From the NCBI GenBank assembly GCA_029252405.1, contig JAQXBM010000022.1:186001-250000 (forward strand): 64,000 nucleotides of DNA, in the 5' to 3' direction. The translations under genes and the position numbers were made by a program. Each line of letters starts with the position of its first letter. Positions within the stretch are counted from its first letter, which is position 1. The stretch comes from Crocinitomicaceae bacterium. Its GTDB lineage: Bacteria; Bacteroidota; Bacteroidia; Flavobacteriales_D; Crocinitomicaceae. Under the pieces are notes generated by a model. That model was not told the DNA's origin. It made no database searches and saw nothing but the letters and a program-made list of their open reading frames with translations. Of this stretch, positions 7,969-16,712 are shown in pieces.

Positions 7969-9585
7969 ATGAAGCGAATCCGCGTAAATTTTATTCTCAT
8001 TCTTGTTGTGGCAGCGATGCTTGCGCTTCTGCTTATTCAGGCGTTCCAAACTTCGGCGCTGTACGATCAGAAATCAACTGAATTTAAAGAGCGTTTAACG
8101 ACAACACTAGATCGAATTGCATTATCCCACGAGAAGGCAGAAGATATCAGAAGATATATGCATGTCGTAGATCGCGATTTTAGTGGGAAATACAAGGATA
8201 TTCTGAAAGAAGAATTCCAGAATCTACTGTCATCAAAAGAGGAAATTTCCATTCGAGACACGACCATTTTCAAAGATGGTGAAATGCAAGATTATTTGGT
8301 CATTGAAGGAAGAACTTATGATTCCATTTCTGGATTGAGTGCCGAGCAGCGTGTTCTTGCTAGGGACGTTAGAAAACTGAAGGACTTGCTTGGCGAAGAA
8401 TCTGCTGACGTGGATAAGGATTCTCTCAATATTGCAATTCAGTTAGATCAACGAGTAGTGCAGCAGCTTTTCCGAAAGACGAAGTTCATCAATGAGATGA
8501 TTATCGAGGCGTATAAGAACAATGCCTACCAGAACCAAAGTGATAGAGTAGAGTTGAGCTTCTTAGACTCTGTGCTCAAAACGGAGTTGATGACAGGGAA
8601 ATTTCCAAAAGACTATGTGTTCATGGTGACGGATGCCTATAATCAACCTTTGGATTTCGAGAAAACTCCATCGAACTATTCGAGTAAATTGGACAGTGCA
8701 GAGGCGTCGAGAACACAACTGTTCCCTGGCAATTCGTTGGACGAGGAGTTGTTTCTACACGTGTCTTTCCCAAAACAAAAATCGTTTCTGATTAAAGAAA
8801 TGTGGGCTCCGCTATTGGTGAACTTTGCATTGGTCTTACTCATCATTGTCGCCTTTGTTTTTATGTTCAGGACAATTCTCACTCAAAAGAAGTTATCCGA
8901 ACTCAAAAGTGATTTCATTTCAAACATGACGCACGAGTTCAAAACACCGATTTCCACCATTTCTCTCGCCTGCCAAGCGATGAATGACAAGGACATGATG
9001 GGTGAAACAGCGCTGGAAACATCCGCACCATATGTGAAGATGATCTCGGCGGAAAATGAACGTTTGGGGATCTTAGTTGAACGGATACTTCAAAGCGCAA
9101 CGCTGGATAAAAAGGAAGTCCGAATGCGCAACGAAGAATTGAAATTGAACGAAATCATCTCAGATATTGCTGAACGCGCCAAGTTCGGGATTACACATCC
9201 TGATGGGAAAATCAGCGTGAGTATCCCTGACGAAGTAATTACAACGGTGGGCGATAGATTCCATGTAACCAATATGATTTCCAACCTTATTGATAATGCA
9301 ATCAAATACAGTAACGGAAAGCCAACGGTCGATGTAAGCCTAACGCGAGAAGGAAACAAGACATTGATTGCTGTGAAGGATCAAGGTGTCGGAATAAAAA
9401 AAGAACACATCAACAAAATATTTGACAAATTATACCGTATTCCAACAGGTAACGTTCACAATGTGAAAGGCTTCGGCTTGGGGTTAAGCTATGTAAAGGC
9501 AATTGCTGAATTACATGGTTGGACCGTCAATGTGAAAAGTAAGTTTGGAGGCGGATCTGAATTTATAGTCACTATAACTGATTAA
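7969..9585 (+). CDS. Sensor histidine kinase (RprX-like)
   Basis: A 538-residue inner-membrane kinase. TM1 is residues about 8-25 and TM2 about 281-301, enclosing a periplasmic sensor region of about 255 residues with no recognised ligand motif. The HisKA dimerisation helix carries the phospho-acceptor H322 in SNMTHEFKTPIS. The HATPase domain shows the N box NLIDNAIKYSN, G1 box DQGVGI and G2 box GFGLGLSYVK. It autophosphorylates H322 and passes phosphate to the regulator encoded directly downstream (one base between stop and start). The architecture resembles RprX of Bacteroides. The signal sensed is unknown. A TATATTCG sequence just upstream, near 7952-7959, resembles a -7 promoter box. Confidence 0.9.
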   Translation: MKRIRVNFILILVVAAMLALLLIQAFQTSALYDQKSTEFKERLTTTLDRIALSHEKAEDIRRYMHVVDRDFSGKYKDILKEEFQNLLSSKEEISIRDTTIFKDGEMQDYLVIEGRTYDSISGLSAEQRVLARDVRKLKDLLGEESADVDKDSLNIAIQLDQRVVQQLFRKTKFINEMIIEAYKNNAYQNQSDRVELSFLDSVLKTELMTGKFPKDYVFMVTDAYNQPLDFEKTPSNYSSKLDSAEASRTQLFPGNSLDEELFLHVSFPKQKSFLIKEMWAPLLVNFALVLLIIVAFVFMFRTILTQKKLSELKSDFISNMTHEFKTPISTISLACQAMNDKDMMGETALETSAPYVKMISAENERLGILVERILQSATLDKKEVRMRNEELKLNEIISDIAERAKFGITHPDGKISVSIPDEVITTVGDRFHVTNMISNLIDNAIKYSNGKPTVDVSLTREGNKTLIAVKDQGVGIKKEHINKIFDKLYRIPTGNVHNVKGFGLGLSYVKAIAELHGWTVNVKSKFGGGSEFIVTITD

Positions 9586-9586
9586 T

Positions 9587-10282
9587 ATGAAAAAGAATAC
9601 TTCCATTTTACTAGCAGAGGACGATTTGAACCTTGGACAATTGCTCCAAACTTTTTTGAAGACAAAAGGCTTTGAAGTATCATTGGCTCAAAACGGTAAA
9701 ACGGCATTGGAGCGATTCCACGAAGGGTCGTTTGATTTCTGCATTTTCGATGTCATGATGCCTGAAATGGATGGCTTTACACTCGCAAAGGAAATTCGCG
9801 AAATTGACAAGCAAACACCGATCTTATTCTTGACGGCTAAGGCGATGAAGGAAGACAAGCTCGAAGGGTTCTCTCTTGGTGCCGATGATTACCTCACGAA
9901 GCCATTCGCCATGGAAGAATTGTTGGCGCGAATTAACGCAATCTTGCGTCGAGTAGATACTTCTGATGAGGAAGAAGATGGATCAAGAATGATTGGAGCA
10001 ATCAAATATGAACCAGAATTGCGCTTACTTCATTTAGAAGAAGAAACGAAAAAACTGACGACAAAGGAAAACCAACTTTTGACCTTGCTTGTCAAAAATC
10101 AGAACGATATCTTGGATCGCCAAGCAGCATTGCGCGCTATCTGGGGAGATGACAATTATTTCAACGGTCGAAGCATGGATGTTTATATCGCGAAATTGCG
10201 TAAAGCACTGAAAAGCGACGAATCAATTGAAATCATGAACGTTCACGGAAAAGGGTTTAAGTTGATCGTGAAGGAGGCTTAA
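9587..10282 (+). CDS. OmpR-family response regulator (RprY-like)
   Basis: A 231-residue DNA-binding regulator. The receiver domain spans residues about 6-120, with acidic pocket E11-D12-D13, phospho-acceptor D55 in FDVMMPEMDG and conserved K105 in LTKPF. The C-terminal winged helix covers residues about 140-230 (LTTKENQLLTLLVKNQ, GRSMDVYIAKLRKAL, NVHGKGFKL). It is the obvious partner of the kinase gene ending one base upstream (TAATATG junction). Target promoters cannot be read here. The operon seems to end at a perfect 19-bp inverted repeat 12 bases downstream. Confidence 0.93.
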   Translation: MKKNTSILLAEDDLNLGQLLQTFLKTKGFEVSLAQNGKTALERFHEGSFDFCIFDVMMPEMDGFTLAKEIREIDKQTPILFLTAKAMKEDKLEGFSLGADDYLTKPFAMEELLARINAILRRVDTSDEEEDGSRMIGAIKYEPELRLLHLEEETKKLTTKENQLLTLLVKNQNDILDRQAALRAIWGDDNYFNGRSMDVYIAKLRKALKSDESIEIMNVHGKGFKLIVKEA

Positions 10283-10294
10283 AATGTAGAATGC

Positions 10295-10336
10295 GAGTTA
10301 GGAATTAAGAATTACACAATTCTTAATTCCTAACTC
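10295..10336. terminator. Perfect 19-bp inverted repeat between convergent genes
   Basis: The arm gagttaggaattaagaatt (10295-10313) is followed by the loop ACAC and an exact reverse complement (10318-10336). It fills almost the whole 62-base gap between the plus-strand regulator gene and the minus-strand VOC gene. The AT-rich 19-bp stem could stop transcription in both directions, although no long T tract follows. It could also be the remnant of a small repeated palindromic element. Confidence 0.6.
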
Positions 10337-10344
10337 AACTATTC

Positions 10345-10701
10345 TTAATTTTCCGTCTCGGTCCAAACAGCCAATTCATTTCCCGATGGATCCATGAACT
10401 GGAATCGCTTTCCTCCAGGAAAAGAGAATATTGGAACGTTGATAGTTCCACCAGCGACTTCAATTTTTCGGATCACTGCTTCTAAATCATCGTGAAATAT
10501 GACAATCAAGGCGCCGTTCGTGATAGGCTCATCAGAAGCCTCAAAACCTCCTGCGATTCCGCTTGTTTTCTCTTCAAATGAAACATAGCTCGGTCCGTAA
10601 TCTGTGAATTCCCATTCAAAAACGTAGGAGTAAAATTCCTTAATAGCTGCAAGATCCATTGCCTTGAACTCGATGTAATTAATGTGATTGTTTGTTGCCA
10701 T
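10345..10701 (-). CDS. VOC-superfamily (glyoxalase-like) protein
   Basis: A 118-residue cytosolic protein with the beta-alpha-beta-beta-beta modules of the vicinal oxygen chelate fold: NHINYIEFKAMDLAAIKEFYSYVFEWEFTDYG at the start and IFSFPGGKRFQFMDPSGNELAVW at the end. Members include glyoxalases, fosfomycin-resistance proteins and many proteins of unknown substrate. The first-strand residues give no confident metal site, so enzymatic activity is unproven. It lies 6 bases downstream of the interrupted DinB-like gene in the same direction and probably shares its transcript. Confidence 0.82.
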   Translation of the reverse strand: MATNNHINYIEFKAMDLAAIKEFYSYVFEWEFTDYGPSYVSFEEKTSGIAGGFEASDEPITNGALIVIFHDDLEAVIRKIEVAGGTINVPIFSFPGGKRFQFMDPSGNELAVWTETEN

Positions 10702-10707
10702 GTTTGA

Positions 10708-11181
10708 TTAGGTATTTGGTTTTCGTATCAAGCGTTTCAAAATCACAATCTGTCCCAAATGATAATGCATGTGCTCAATCATTCCATGAATATTGCGAAA
10801 GTAACTGCCGTATTTTTCATCCGTGAAAGCTTCTTTTAATTGATCTTCAGGCAATCCTTCAATCAGTAAAGCCGCACCTTCAGCGTTCTTCCAAGCGGTA
10901 TTCTGAATCTTTTGCCAATCAGCATCAGATGAAATTTCTGGGCACAAAAAACTCAATTCATCTTTTGAAGTCAATGCTTTCCCATTCAAAACATCCAAAA
11001 GCGCAGTTACGTAGTACGTCGTGTGAAAAGTTAAGACAGCAATTGTGTTAAAATCATCAATTTTTGTTGTCGCTTCTTTCTACGAAACATCTGATAGGAC
11101 GTCTTTCAAATTCGTTGTGGTCCAATTTCCACCGAAGTGAATATCCCGTAAATGCTTTGCCGTTTGCTCGGTGAGGGTCAT
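10708..11181 (-). pseudogene. DinB/DUF1572-like protein interrupted by an in-frame TAG
   Basis: Read on the minus strand, an ATG at 11181-11179 opens MTLTEQTAKHLRDIHFGGNW..., and the frame runs to a TAA at 10708 except for one amber codon at 11080-11082 (codon 34). The sequence around it reads LSDV-S-stop-KEATTKID. Relatives of this DinB-superfamily group carry Trp there (as recalled for the family), so a single TGG-to-TAG change explains it. After the stop come VLTFHTTYYVTALLDVLNG and the C-terminal HGMIEHMHYHLGQIVILK, with the expected His residues of the four-helix metal-binding bundle. A downstream TTG could start only the last 96 codons, which would lack helix 1. It may be a recent pseudogene or a sequence error. 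Confidence 0.75.
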
Positions 11182-11194
11182 GAACTAACGATAA

Positions 11195-12685
11195 TTATTC
11201 TGTCAAAGATGGATACCAGATTGTTTGAATTTCCTCTAGTTCCAAATCGCTCTCTTGGTTGACATAAACCGTGTATCCTTCGACGATTAGTGCTTGCATT
11301 TTTTCTGATGATGGAATGGTGTTGTAAGCTGTGCAATTGGAATGAAACATTAACTCAATGGGGCGGTTCACATTGAAAACGACAACTTTTTCTTGTTGGT
11401 TGATTTGGTCGGAAAGCTCCGTAATATCATTTTGCCAATCGGGAGAGTTCACTGTTTGAAAAGGCTTCGCGCGTTCTATGGTAAAGCGAATGGGTAAGGC
11501 TATCAAGGCGACAACACCAAGGATTGGGACCCAACGGTAGTTGAATCTTTTTCGAAAACGAATCAAGAAATCGATGAATAAGGCAAGTACCAGAAATACA
11601 GCAGGAGCTGCGAAAACAGTGTAGCCTTGCATCTTCGTCATCACGATTGAAAAGAAAATGTAGGGAACAGCAATCCAGATGAACAAGGCCCAGTACTTCC
11701 AGTTTGTGCGTTTACGAATGGTCTTGTAGGCGAACCATATCAACGGGAGGTAAATCAACTCACCGTAATTGATGCGCAACATTGTGAAATGGTAATACCA
11801 AGGTTGAACACTTACATCCAATGTTTCAAAAACGTGCTTGGAATTAAAGGTGCTTTCCCAAGCTGCTTCCAACGGGAATTCACTGTGAATGTACAATTGC
11901 CAAGGTAAAACAACCGCTGCTATCGCCGCACATAAGACCAATCCGTGAGCCAGTATTTCTTTGAAACTGAATCGTTTTGAATACAGGAGAAAAGCTCCCC
12001 AAATTGGCAACACGATGAGCGCAGGAAGCCACTTGGACAAAACGGCTAATCCAATGGCGATCCCACAAAGAATATTCAGAAAGAGGGATTTTCGTTGAGC
12101 AAATTCCCATCCTAAATAAATCGCCAGCTGAATGAAAAAGAGGAAGAATATGTCAATGTGATCGGTAGCAACACGACCGCTGGATATTTCCAAAATCAGT
12201 CCGTTTGTAGCATAGAAAACGGCAGCGAAGAGACCGACTCTCCGACTGAATAATTGCTTTCCGAATCGATAAGAAATGATTGTTCCGAGCGAGGTCAATA
12301 AGATGGACGGGAGTCGAACTGCGAAGCTGTTCACACCAAAAACCGCCAAACTCGACATGATTCCCCACAAAGGAACAGGTTGTTTGTGCAACCAAATGTG
12401 ATTGTACGTCCACATCTTGTAATCGTACTCCAAAATAGGCTTGTCGAAAAGCGTTGGAACCAAGGGATGATTCAACATGTTTTTAGCAACAAGTGCATGA
12501 TAGCGTTCATCCCAAGGGTGTAAAAATAGATCTGATGACATGTATACCTTCAGCAATAAACCGATCAATACGATCAGTCCAATAGCAAAGGTGTATTTCT
12601 GATTTTTGAATGATCGCCAAGAAGCCCAAGCCGAAAGTGCAATTACGACGAGTAAAATAGATCCAAGAAGTGGTGAGTTGTACAC
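11195..12685 (-). CDS. GT39/ArnT-like membrane glycosyltransferase
   Basis: A 496-residue polytopic membrane protein with about 11-12 hydrophobic helices. After TM2 comes DLFLHPWDERYHALVAKNM, with the acidic D-E pair in the first periplasmic loop typical of the PMT/ArnT (GT39/GT83) superfamily. ILTSLGTIISYRFGKQLFSRRVGL and RVATDHIDIFFLFF are further family landmarks. Such enzymes transfer a sugar from a polyprenyl-phosphate carrier to lipid A, protein or another acceptor on the periplasmic face. Donor and acceptor are not evident. A C-terminal periplasmic domain of about 90 residues follows the last helix. It stands alone, with the broken DinB gene 13 bases downstream. Confidence 0.82.
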   Translation of the reverse strand: MYNSPLLGSILLVVIALSAWASWRSFKNQKYTFAIGLIVLIGLLLKVYMSSDLFLHPWDERYHALVAKNMLNHPLVPTLFDKPILEYDYKMWTYNHIWLHKQPVPLWGIMSSLAVFGVNSFAVRLPSILLTSLGTIISYRFGKQLFSRRVGLFAAVFYATNGLILEISSGRVATDHIDIFFLFFIQLAIYLGWEFAQRKSLFLNILCGIAIGLAVLSKWLPALIVLPIWGAFLLYSKRFSFKEILAHGLVLCAAIAAVVLPWQLYIHSEFPLEAAWESTFNSKHVFETLDVSVQPWYYHFTMLRINYGELIYLPLIWFAYKTIRKRTNWKYWALFIWIAVPYIFFSIVMTKMQGYTVFAAPAVFLVLALFIDFLIRFRKRFNYRWVPILGVVALIALPIRFTIERAKPFQTVNSPDWQNDITELSDQINQQEKVVVFNVNRPIELMFHSNCTAYNTIPSSEKMQALIVEGYTVYVNQESDLELEEIQTIWYPSLTE

Positions 12686-12743
12686 GAAGCTTCAATTGTC
12701 GATGAACGGCTGCAATTTACAAAAATGAGCTATTCAATACGTG

Positions 12744-13595
12744 TCAATCATCTTCGCCGAACTCGAATTCTTCAATGTTTGGTGCGAAATGATCGTTTTC
12801 CCACTTTAAGACAAGAGTATGAATGGTGGTTTTCATCCAATTCATATCCTCATCCATTGATTCACCAAACTCCCGTTTGTAAACCACTGCTTCGTGGTAT
12901 CCTTCTTCATCATCAGGAAAAGCAACGCTTTCATCGAACCAAAATGCACCACCATCGGCCACACTTGACAATTGCAGTGCTTCAACAAGTCGTTCTCCAG
13001 TATCGAAAAGGTAGGTTTTCCCTCCATCTACTCCACACGCTTCTGCAAATAAGTTGATGCTGAAAATATTGTCAACTCCGTCCAATCCTCGATTATTCGA
13101 AGCTGCAATGAAGAATGAGTTGGTGTTCAAGTCTGATTCATGTCCGTAATATTCGCCGTCTGCCCGAATCATGCGTGTACGAACTTTATAATCGATGTAT
13201 TCGTAATCATCACCATCTCGATTAACACCTGCAGCCGTCACCAAAAACACAACATCGTCTCGTCGAACGTGATCTAAAGCAATCAGTCCGCCAAGGATGT
13301 AGCCTTTTTTTCCATCAACTTTAACCTTGTACCAATTCCATTCTAGACCGTTCAAGGAAGTTTTTTCGTCGCTTTTTCGAATGATTTCTACTTCCGAGCC
13401 GATTTCCAAGGTGTCAATTGCCTTTGAAGAAGCGGACGGCCCCGATCGAAATACGACATTGTCTCCATACAGCAACTCAGTGCTGCCATCTTCAAATTCA
13501 TAGTCAGGGCTAACAATGCGTTCATTGTCATATTGAGCATTTGCCGAGAGTGCAATCAACAAAGAAAATAAGGTGATAATTTGATTGAATTTCAT
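12744..13595 (-). CDS. Secreted protein with bacterial SH3-like domain
   Basis: A 283-residue protein with a signal peptide (residues 1-20, ending ANAQ). Residues about 45-105 resemble a bacterial SH3 domain: VVFRSGPSASSKAIDTLEIGSEVEIIRK...WYKVKVDGKKGYILGGLIA has the strand pattern and the final W-x-K-V...G-x-I/V-x-G signature. The remaining 175 residues are acidic, and I do not recognise them. SH3b domains often bind cell-wall peptides, which would suit an envelope protein, but no catalytic motif is visible. It is flanked by 58 bases to the glycosyltransferase start and 72 bases to the next gene. Confidence 0.68.
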   Translation of the reverse strand: MKFNQIITLFSLLIALSANAQYDNERIVSPDYEFEDGSTELLYGDNVVFRSGPSASSKAIDTLEIGSEVEIIRKSDEKTSLNGLEWNWYKVKVDGKKGYILGGLIALDHVRRDDVVFLVTAAGVNRDGDDYEYIDYKVRTRMIRADGEYYGHESDLNTNSFFIAASNNRGLDGVDNIFSINLFAEACGVDGGKTYLFDTGERLVEALQLSSVADGGAFWFDESVAFPDDEEGYHEAVVYKREFGESMDEDMNWMKTTIHTLVLKWENDHFAPNIEEFEFGEDD

Positions 13596-13667
13596 GTGTT
13601 TGATTTTGATAGGAGGAAATTACAATTATTGAACCAAGAAAAGTGGAAGTTTGATTAATCGTATAGA

Positions 13668-14663
13668 CTATTTGATTATCTGATAAATGACCACTGAAGC
13701 TACACCTTCCTTTTTCAGTCTTTTTGAAACACCTAAAGCGATAAGCTCGTCATTGTCTGAATAAGTCACATCCCAAAAGGTCCCGTTTCCAAGTCGTGAT
13801 TCGATTGTGCCATTGATAATGTTGAGTAGAACCGCTCCTTTTTTCTGAAAAGCAAATACCGCGTACGTACCGTCAGAATTGACATCCAATGAAGTAACGG
13901 TTCCTTGTAAATCCCAAATTCGTACATCTCGCCAATACTTTGAATTGATTTGCACCACTGAAGCTCCATCATTTACAAATACGTAATGACCATCCGTGGA
14001 AAACGCCAAATCATTTGCATCCTTATCCGATTTTCGATATTTCAGCAGTGATCCAGACTCCAAATCATAAATGCGAACACCAGCATTCTCTCCCGCAAAT
14101 GAGACGCCCAAGTACTTTCCGTCGTCACTCACCTTTATGGCCGTAGGCACCGCAGCTCCATGTTTGTTTTCATCAAAATAGACAGTTGATTCCTCGAGCG
14201 TTTCTAGATTCAACCTTACGATTTGGTAGGTGTATTTTTCCGTTGATGCAACGACGATCGCATCTTTTGTCCCTTTAATGATTGCTGATAATCCATAAGG
14301 TCGTTCCGTTTGGGTTGAGGTCATCCCCGAACTGTCCAAAACGTTAAGGTTGTTATGCATATCTGCAATGTCCTTCGCTTCGGTATTGTAGTTGGAATTT
14401 CCATTCATCCAACGTCCTGTTCCATCGTAGCTACTTTTATTGACAGTATATCCAGGGATTTCGGTTGTACTCGATAATTTCTGACTTGGGATATCCCACA
14501 CAACTAAATCGTCCCAATCGCCCAAAACTTTCGTTCCATCTTCTGAAAAATGAACCGTTCGGATGCTTTCGTTGTATCCCGAGTATTCAATTGGACCAAT
14601 AATGTTTAGTTGAGCGCTCGATGAAAACGCGATAACGCTGAATAGGAAAAGGACCTTGTACAT
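13668..14663 (-). CDS. Secreted WD40-like beta-propeller protein
   Basis: About 331 residues. I chose the ATG at 14663, which gives the signal peptide MYKVLFLFSVIAFSSSAQ; a longer open frame upstream to 14807 lacks one. The mature part shows repeated blades with SEDGTKVLGDWDDLVVWDI, SDDGKYLGVSF...VRIYDLESGSLL, STDGHYVFVND, RDVRIWDLQGTV and NSDGTYAVFAF, typical of WD40/YVTN propellers. Such propellers are binding scaffolds, and the ligand is unknown. It is probably periplasmic or exported; no T9SS tail is seen. Confidence 0.75.
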   Translation of the reverse strand: MYKVLFLFSVIAFSSSAQLNIIGPIEYSGYNESIRTVHFSEDGTKVLGDWDDLVVWDIPSQKLSSTTEIPGYTVNKSSYDGTGRWMNGNSNYNTEAKDIADMHNNLNVLDSSGMTSTQTERPYGLSAIIKGTKDAIVVASTEKYTYQIVRLNLETLEESTVYFDENKHGAAVPTAIKVSDDGKYLGVSFAGENAGVRIYDLESGSLLKYRKSDKDANDLAFSTDGHYVFVNDGASVVQINSKYWRDVRIWDLQGTVTSLDVNSDGTYAVFAFQKKGAVLLNIINGTIESRLGNGTFWDVTYSDNDELIALGVSKRLKKEGVASVVIYQIIK

Positions 14664-14899
14664 AGATGAATTATTAAAGTGTTGAGCGAGTAAGACTAAG
14701 TTAGGTAAATTGTGAGAAATAAATGAGTTTGATGTATTTTGTGGGGAACGCTTTGTTTGATTGAAGAATGAGAGGGCCCGAATACATCTCAAATAACAAT
14801 TTAACACGTCCCAAATTATAATTTAGGGCGATGCAGCGGCAGTTCAACCATAGATTTGTCTCAACGTTTCAATTCTGAAGCGCACTAAAAAAGATAAAA

Positions 14900-15490
14900 A
14901 TGAAAAGTATAGTTTTGATCGCAAGTTTGGTTTTTGGAATGACACAAGGGATTTGTCAAGAACAAGTGAGCGTTAAGAAAAAGAGTTCTGTTGAACTGAC
15001 GTATGAGGATTTTGAAACAAGCGTCGTTCAGATTAAAAACAAGTCATTGCAAACCATTGATGTTAAGGTTGAGGACGCTACAACGAAAAAGTGGATCAAA
15101 GGATTTGGATTAGGTCCCAAAGGAAAAGTTTCTGTTGATGTGAAGCCTGGGCAAGTGCTTATTTTCACAAATGATTCAAAAACGAAGGTTGACGTCGCAC
15201 TGGATTTCATCAAGCGTAAAGCACCAAAGGAAGCTGCAGTAAGCAACAAAATGATCACGTTCACCTTGCACAACTCAAGTGCCAAATCGATTCCATTGGT
15301 CATTCCAGCAGTGATGAATCCGAATTTATCACCGTTCTCAAACAGTGGAGTGAAACTGAAAGTAGGGCAGAAAATCTACTATAAGAAAAATGGCAAAAAG
15401 AAGCTTTTGCTGGAGGTTGATGATTCAATTAGTGATGGTGAGAAACTCGATATTGCCAAGCTCATCAAGAAACTTGAAAAAGAAAAGTAG
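14900..15490 (+). CDS. Secreted protein of unknown function
   Basis: A 196-residue exported protein with a signal peptide at residues 1-19 (ending GICQ). The mature part is Lys-rich and predicted beta-rich, with two similar halves: one around IKNKSLQTIDVKVED...GPKGKVSVDVKPGQVLIFTND and one around TLHNSSAKSIPLVIP...GVKLKVGQKIYYKKN. This suggests an internal duplication of an Ig- or fasciclin-like strand pattern. It ends in a basic helix (KLIKKLEKEK). I do not recognise the family. The AraC regulator gene starts 27 bases downstream and may be co-transcribed. Confidence 0.65.
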   Translation: MKSIVLIASLVFGMTQGICQEQVSVKKKSSVELTYEDFETSVVQIKNKSLQTIDVKVEDATTKKWIKGFGLGPKGKVSVDVKPGQVLIFTNDSKTKVDVALDFIKRKAPKEAAVSNKMITFTLHNSSAKSIPLVIPAVMNPNLSPFSNSGVKLKVGQKIYYKKNGKKKLLLEVDDSISDGEKLDIAKLIKKLEKEK

Positions 15491-15517
15491 TTTTAAACCT
15501 CAGTTCGATACGGTCAG

Positions 15518-16651
15518 ATGACAATATATACAACACCACTTCAGTTCGGTTATTTCTTCAGTTTAGCAATGTGGCTGGTCTTCTTGTACCGCGGATTTAA
15601 TCAGAATCGACTTTCAGATAAAATGCTGGGCTGGGTGATGTTTATTCTGGCAATGGAACTGCAAGATTACACCTTTGGATTTGCAGGAATCAATGTGCTT
15701 TGGAACGAGTTAAATGGATTTCCCCGTGATGTGACCTTGCTTTTCGGACCAATTATCTATTTCTACTTCAAAAGTCAGATTAACCGTTCGTTCACTGTCA
15801 GGAGGAGAAGTTTGATCCACTTTCTACCCTATACGATCTACTTTTTATATCACATTTTCTTCTTTGTGCAGGGGCCTGAAGCAGTGGAGTGGAGGCAGAG
15901 TTCCACGATGGATAATGTGCTGTTTTACATTCTTCTTATCGGTACTTGGGTGAGTTACATTTTCTACTTCACGCAGTGTTTGAAAATCTACAGGCGATAC
16001 AAACGCTGGTCCTTGAATCAGTTCAGTAATTTGGAATTAATCGGTTTTAACTGGTTCCGAAATTTCATTTACGCCATGATTATTTGGCTGATCAGTAGAC
16101 AAATCATGAATGTTTTAGACATCATTTTCGATCTCGATTTTCATCAGGATTGGTGGTGGAATTTAGTACTCGTCGCTGTGACATTTTACATTGGCTTGGC
16201 CGGTTACTCCCAAGTTCAGCCTGCGCAAATCAACTTCAATTTTGATGAATTACTCAAGGATGAGGTAAAGGAAGAAGCGCAGGAAATAGAACGCAAAGAT
16301 GATGCTAATCACAGAATCGACATGCTCGCAAAGCAGCTATCTGAAGTGATGGAGAAGGAAAAGTTGTTTCTCAATCAAGATTTGAACTTGCAGTACCTTT
16401 CGAAGCGACTAAAAACGAATTCAGTTGAGCTTTCAGCGACGATTAATCAAACTTTCAAAAAGAACTTCAACGATTACATTAACGCGCTCCGTGTGGAGGA
16501 ATTCATCCGACTTTCTCAAGACGAGAAGCGTTCGCACTTTACCTTATTATCGAATGCGTACGATGCAGGATTCAGTTCCAAGTCAACGTTTAACCGCGGG
16601 TTCAAGAAAATCAAGGGCGCTGCGCCAAGAGAGTACCTCGCGAAAAAGTAG
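15518..16651 (+). CDS. Membrane-anchored AraC-family transcriptional regulator
   Basis: A 377-residue protein with an N-terminal membrane region (residues about 1-235, six or seven helices, e.g. FGYFFSLAMWLVFLYRG and WWWNLVLVAVTFYIGLAGY) and a cytoplasmic C-terminal AraC/XylS domain (residues about 275-375). The double helix-turn-helix shows LNLQYLSKRLKTNSVELSATINQTF and AYDAGFSSKSTFNRGFKKIKGAAPREYL, matching the second-HTH signature. This 7TM-plus-AraC layout is common in Flavobacteriales. It should sense a membrane or extracytoplasmic cue and bind DNA from the membrane. Targets are unknown; the secreted protein gene 27 bases upstream is a candidate. Confidence 0.84.
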   Translation: MTIYTTPLQFGYFFSLAMWLVFLYRGFNQNRLSDKMLGWVMFILAMELQDYTFGFAGINVLWNELNGFPRDVTLLFGPIIYFYFKSQINRSFTVRRRSLIHFLPYTIYFLYHIFFFVQGPEAVEWRQSSTMDNVLFYILLIGTWVSYIFYFTQCLKIYRRYKRWSLNQFSNLELIGFNWFRNFIYAMIIWLISRQIMNVLDIIFDLDFHQDWWWNLVLVAVTFYIGLAGYSQVQPAQINFNFDELLKDEVKEEAQEIERKDDANHRIDMLAKQLSEVMEKEKLFLNQDLNLQYLSKRLKTNSVELSATINQTFKKNFNDYINALRVEEFIRLSQDEKRSHFTLLSNAYDAGFSSKSTFNRGFKKIKGAAPREYLAKK

Positions 16652-16663
16652 AAGGTTTTAGGC

Positions 16664-16692
16664 ACAAAAAAACCCACCTTCTCAGGTGGGTT
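16664..16692. terminator. Bidirectional terminator between AraC and DUF2911 genes
   Basis: AACCCACCT (16671-16679), loop TCTC and AGGTGGGTT (16684-16692) form a perfect 9-bp stem. The A run at 16664-16672 provides a T tract for the minus-strand gene that ends at 16713, and the hairpin also sits just after the plus-strand AraC stop. Confidence 0.85.
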
Positions 16693-16712
16693 CTAATATT
16701 CGTTTCAAGCAA

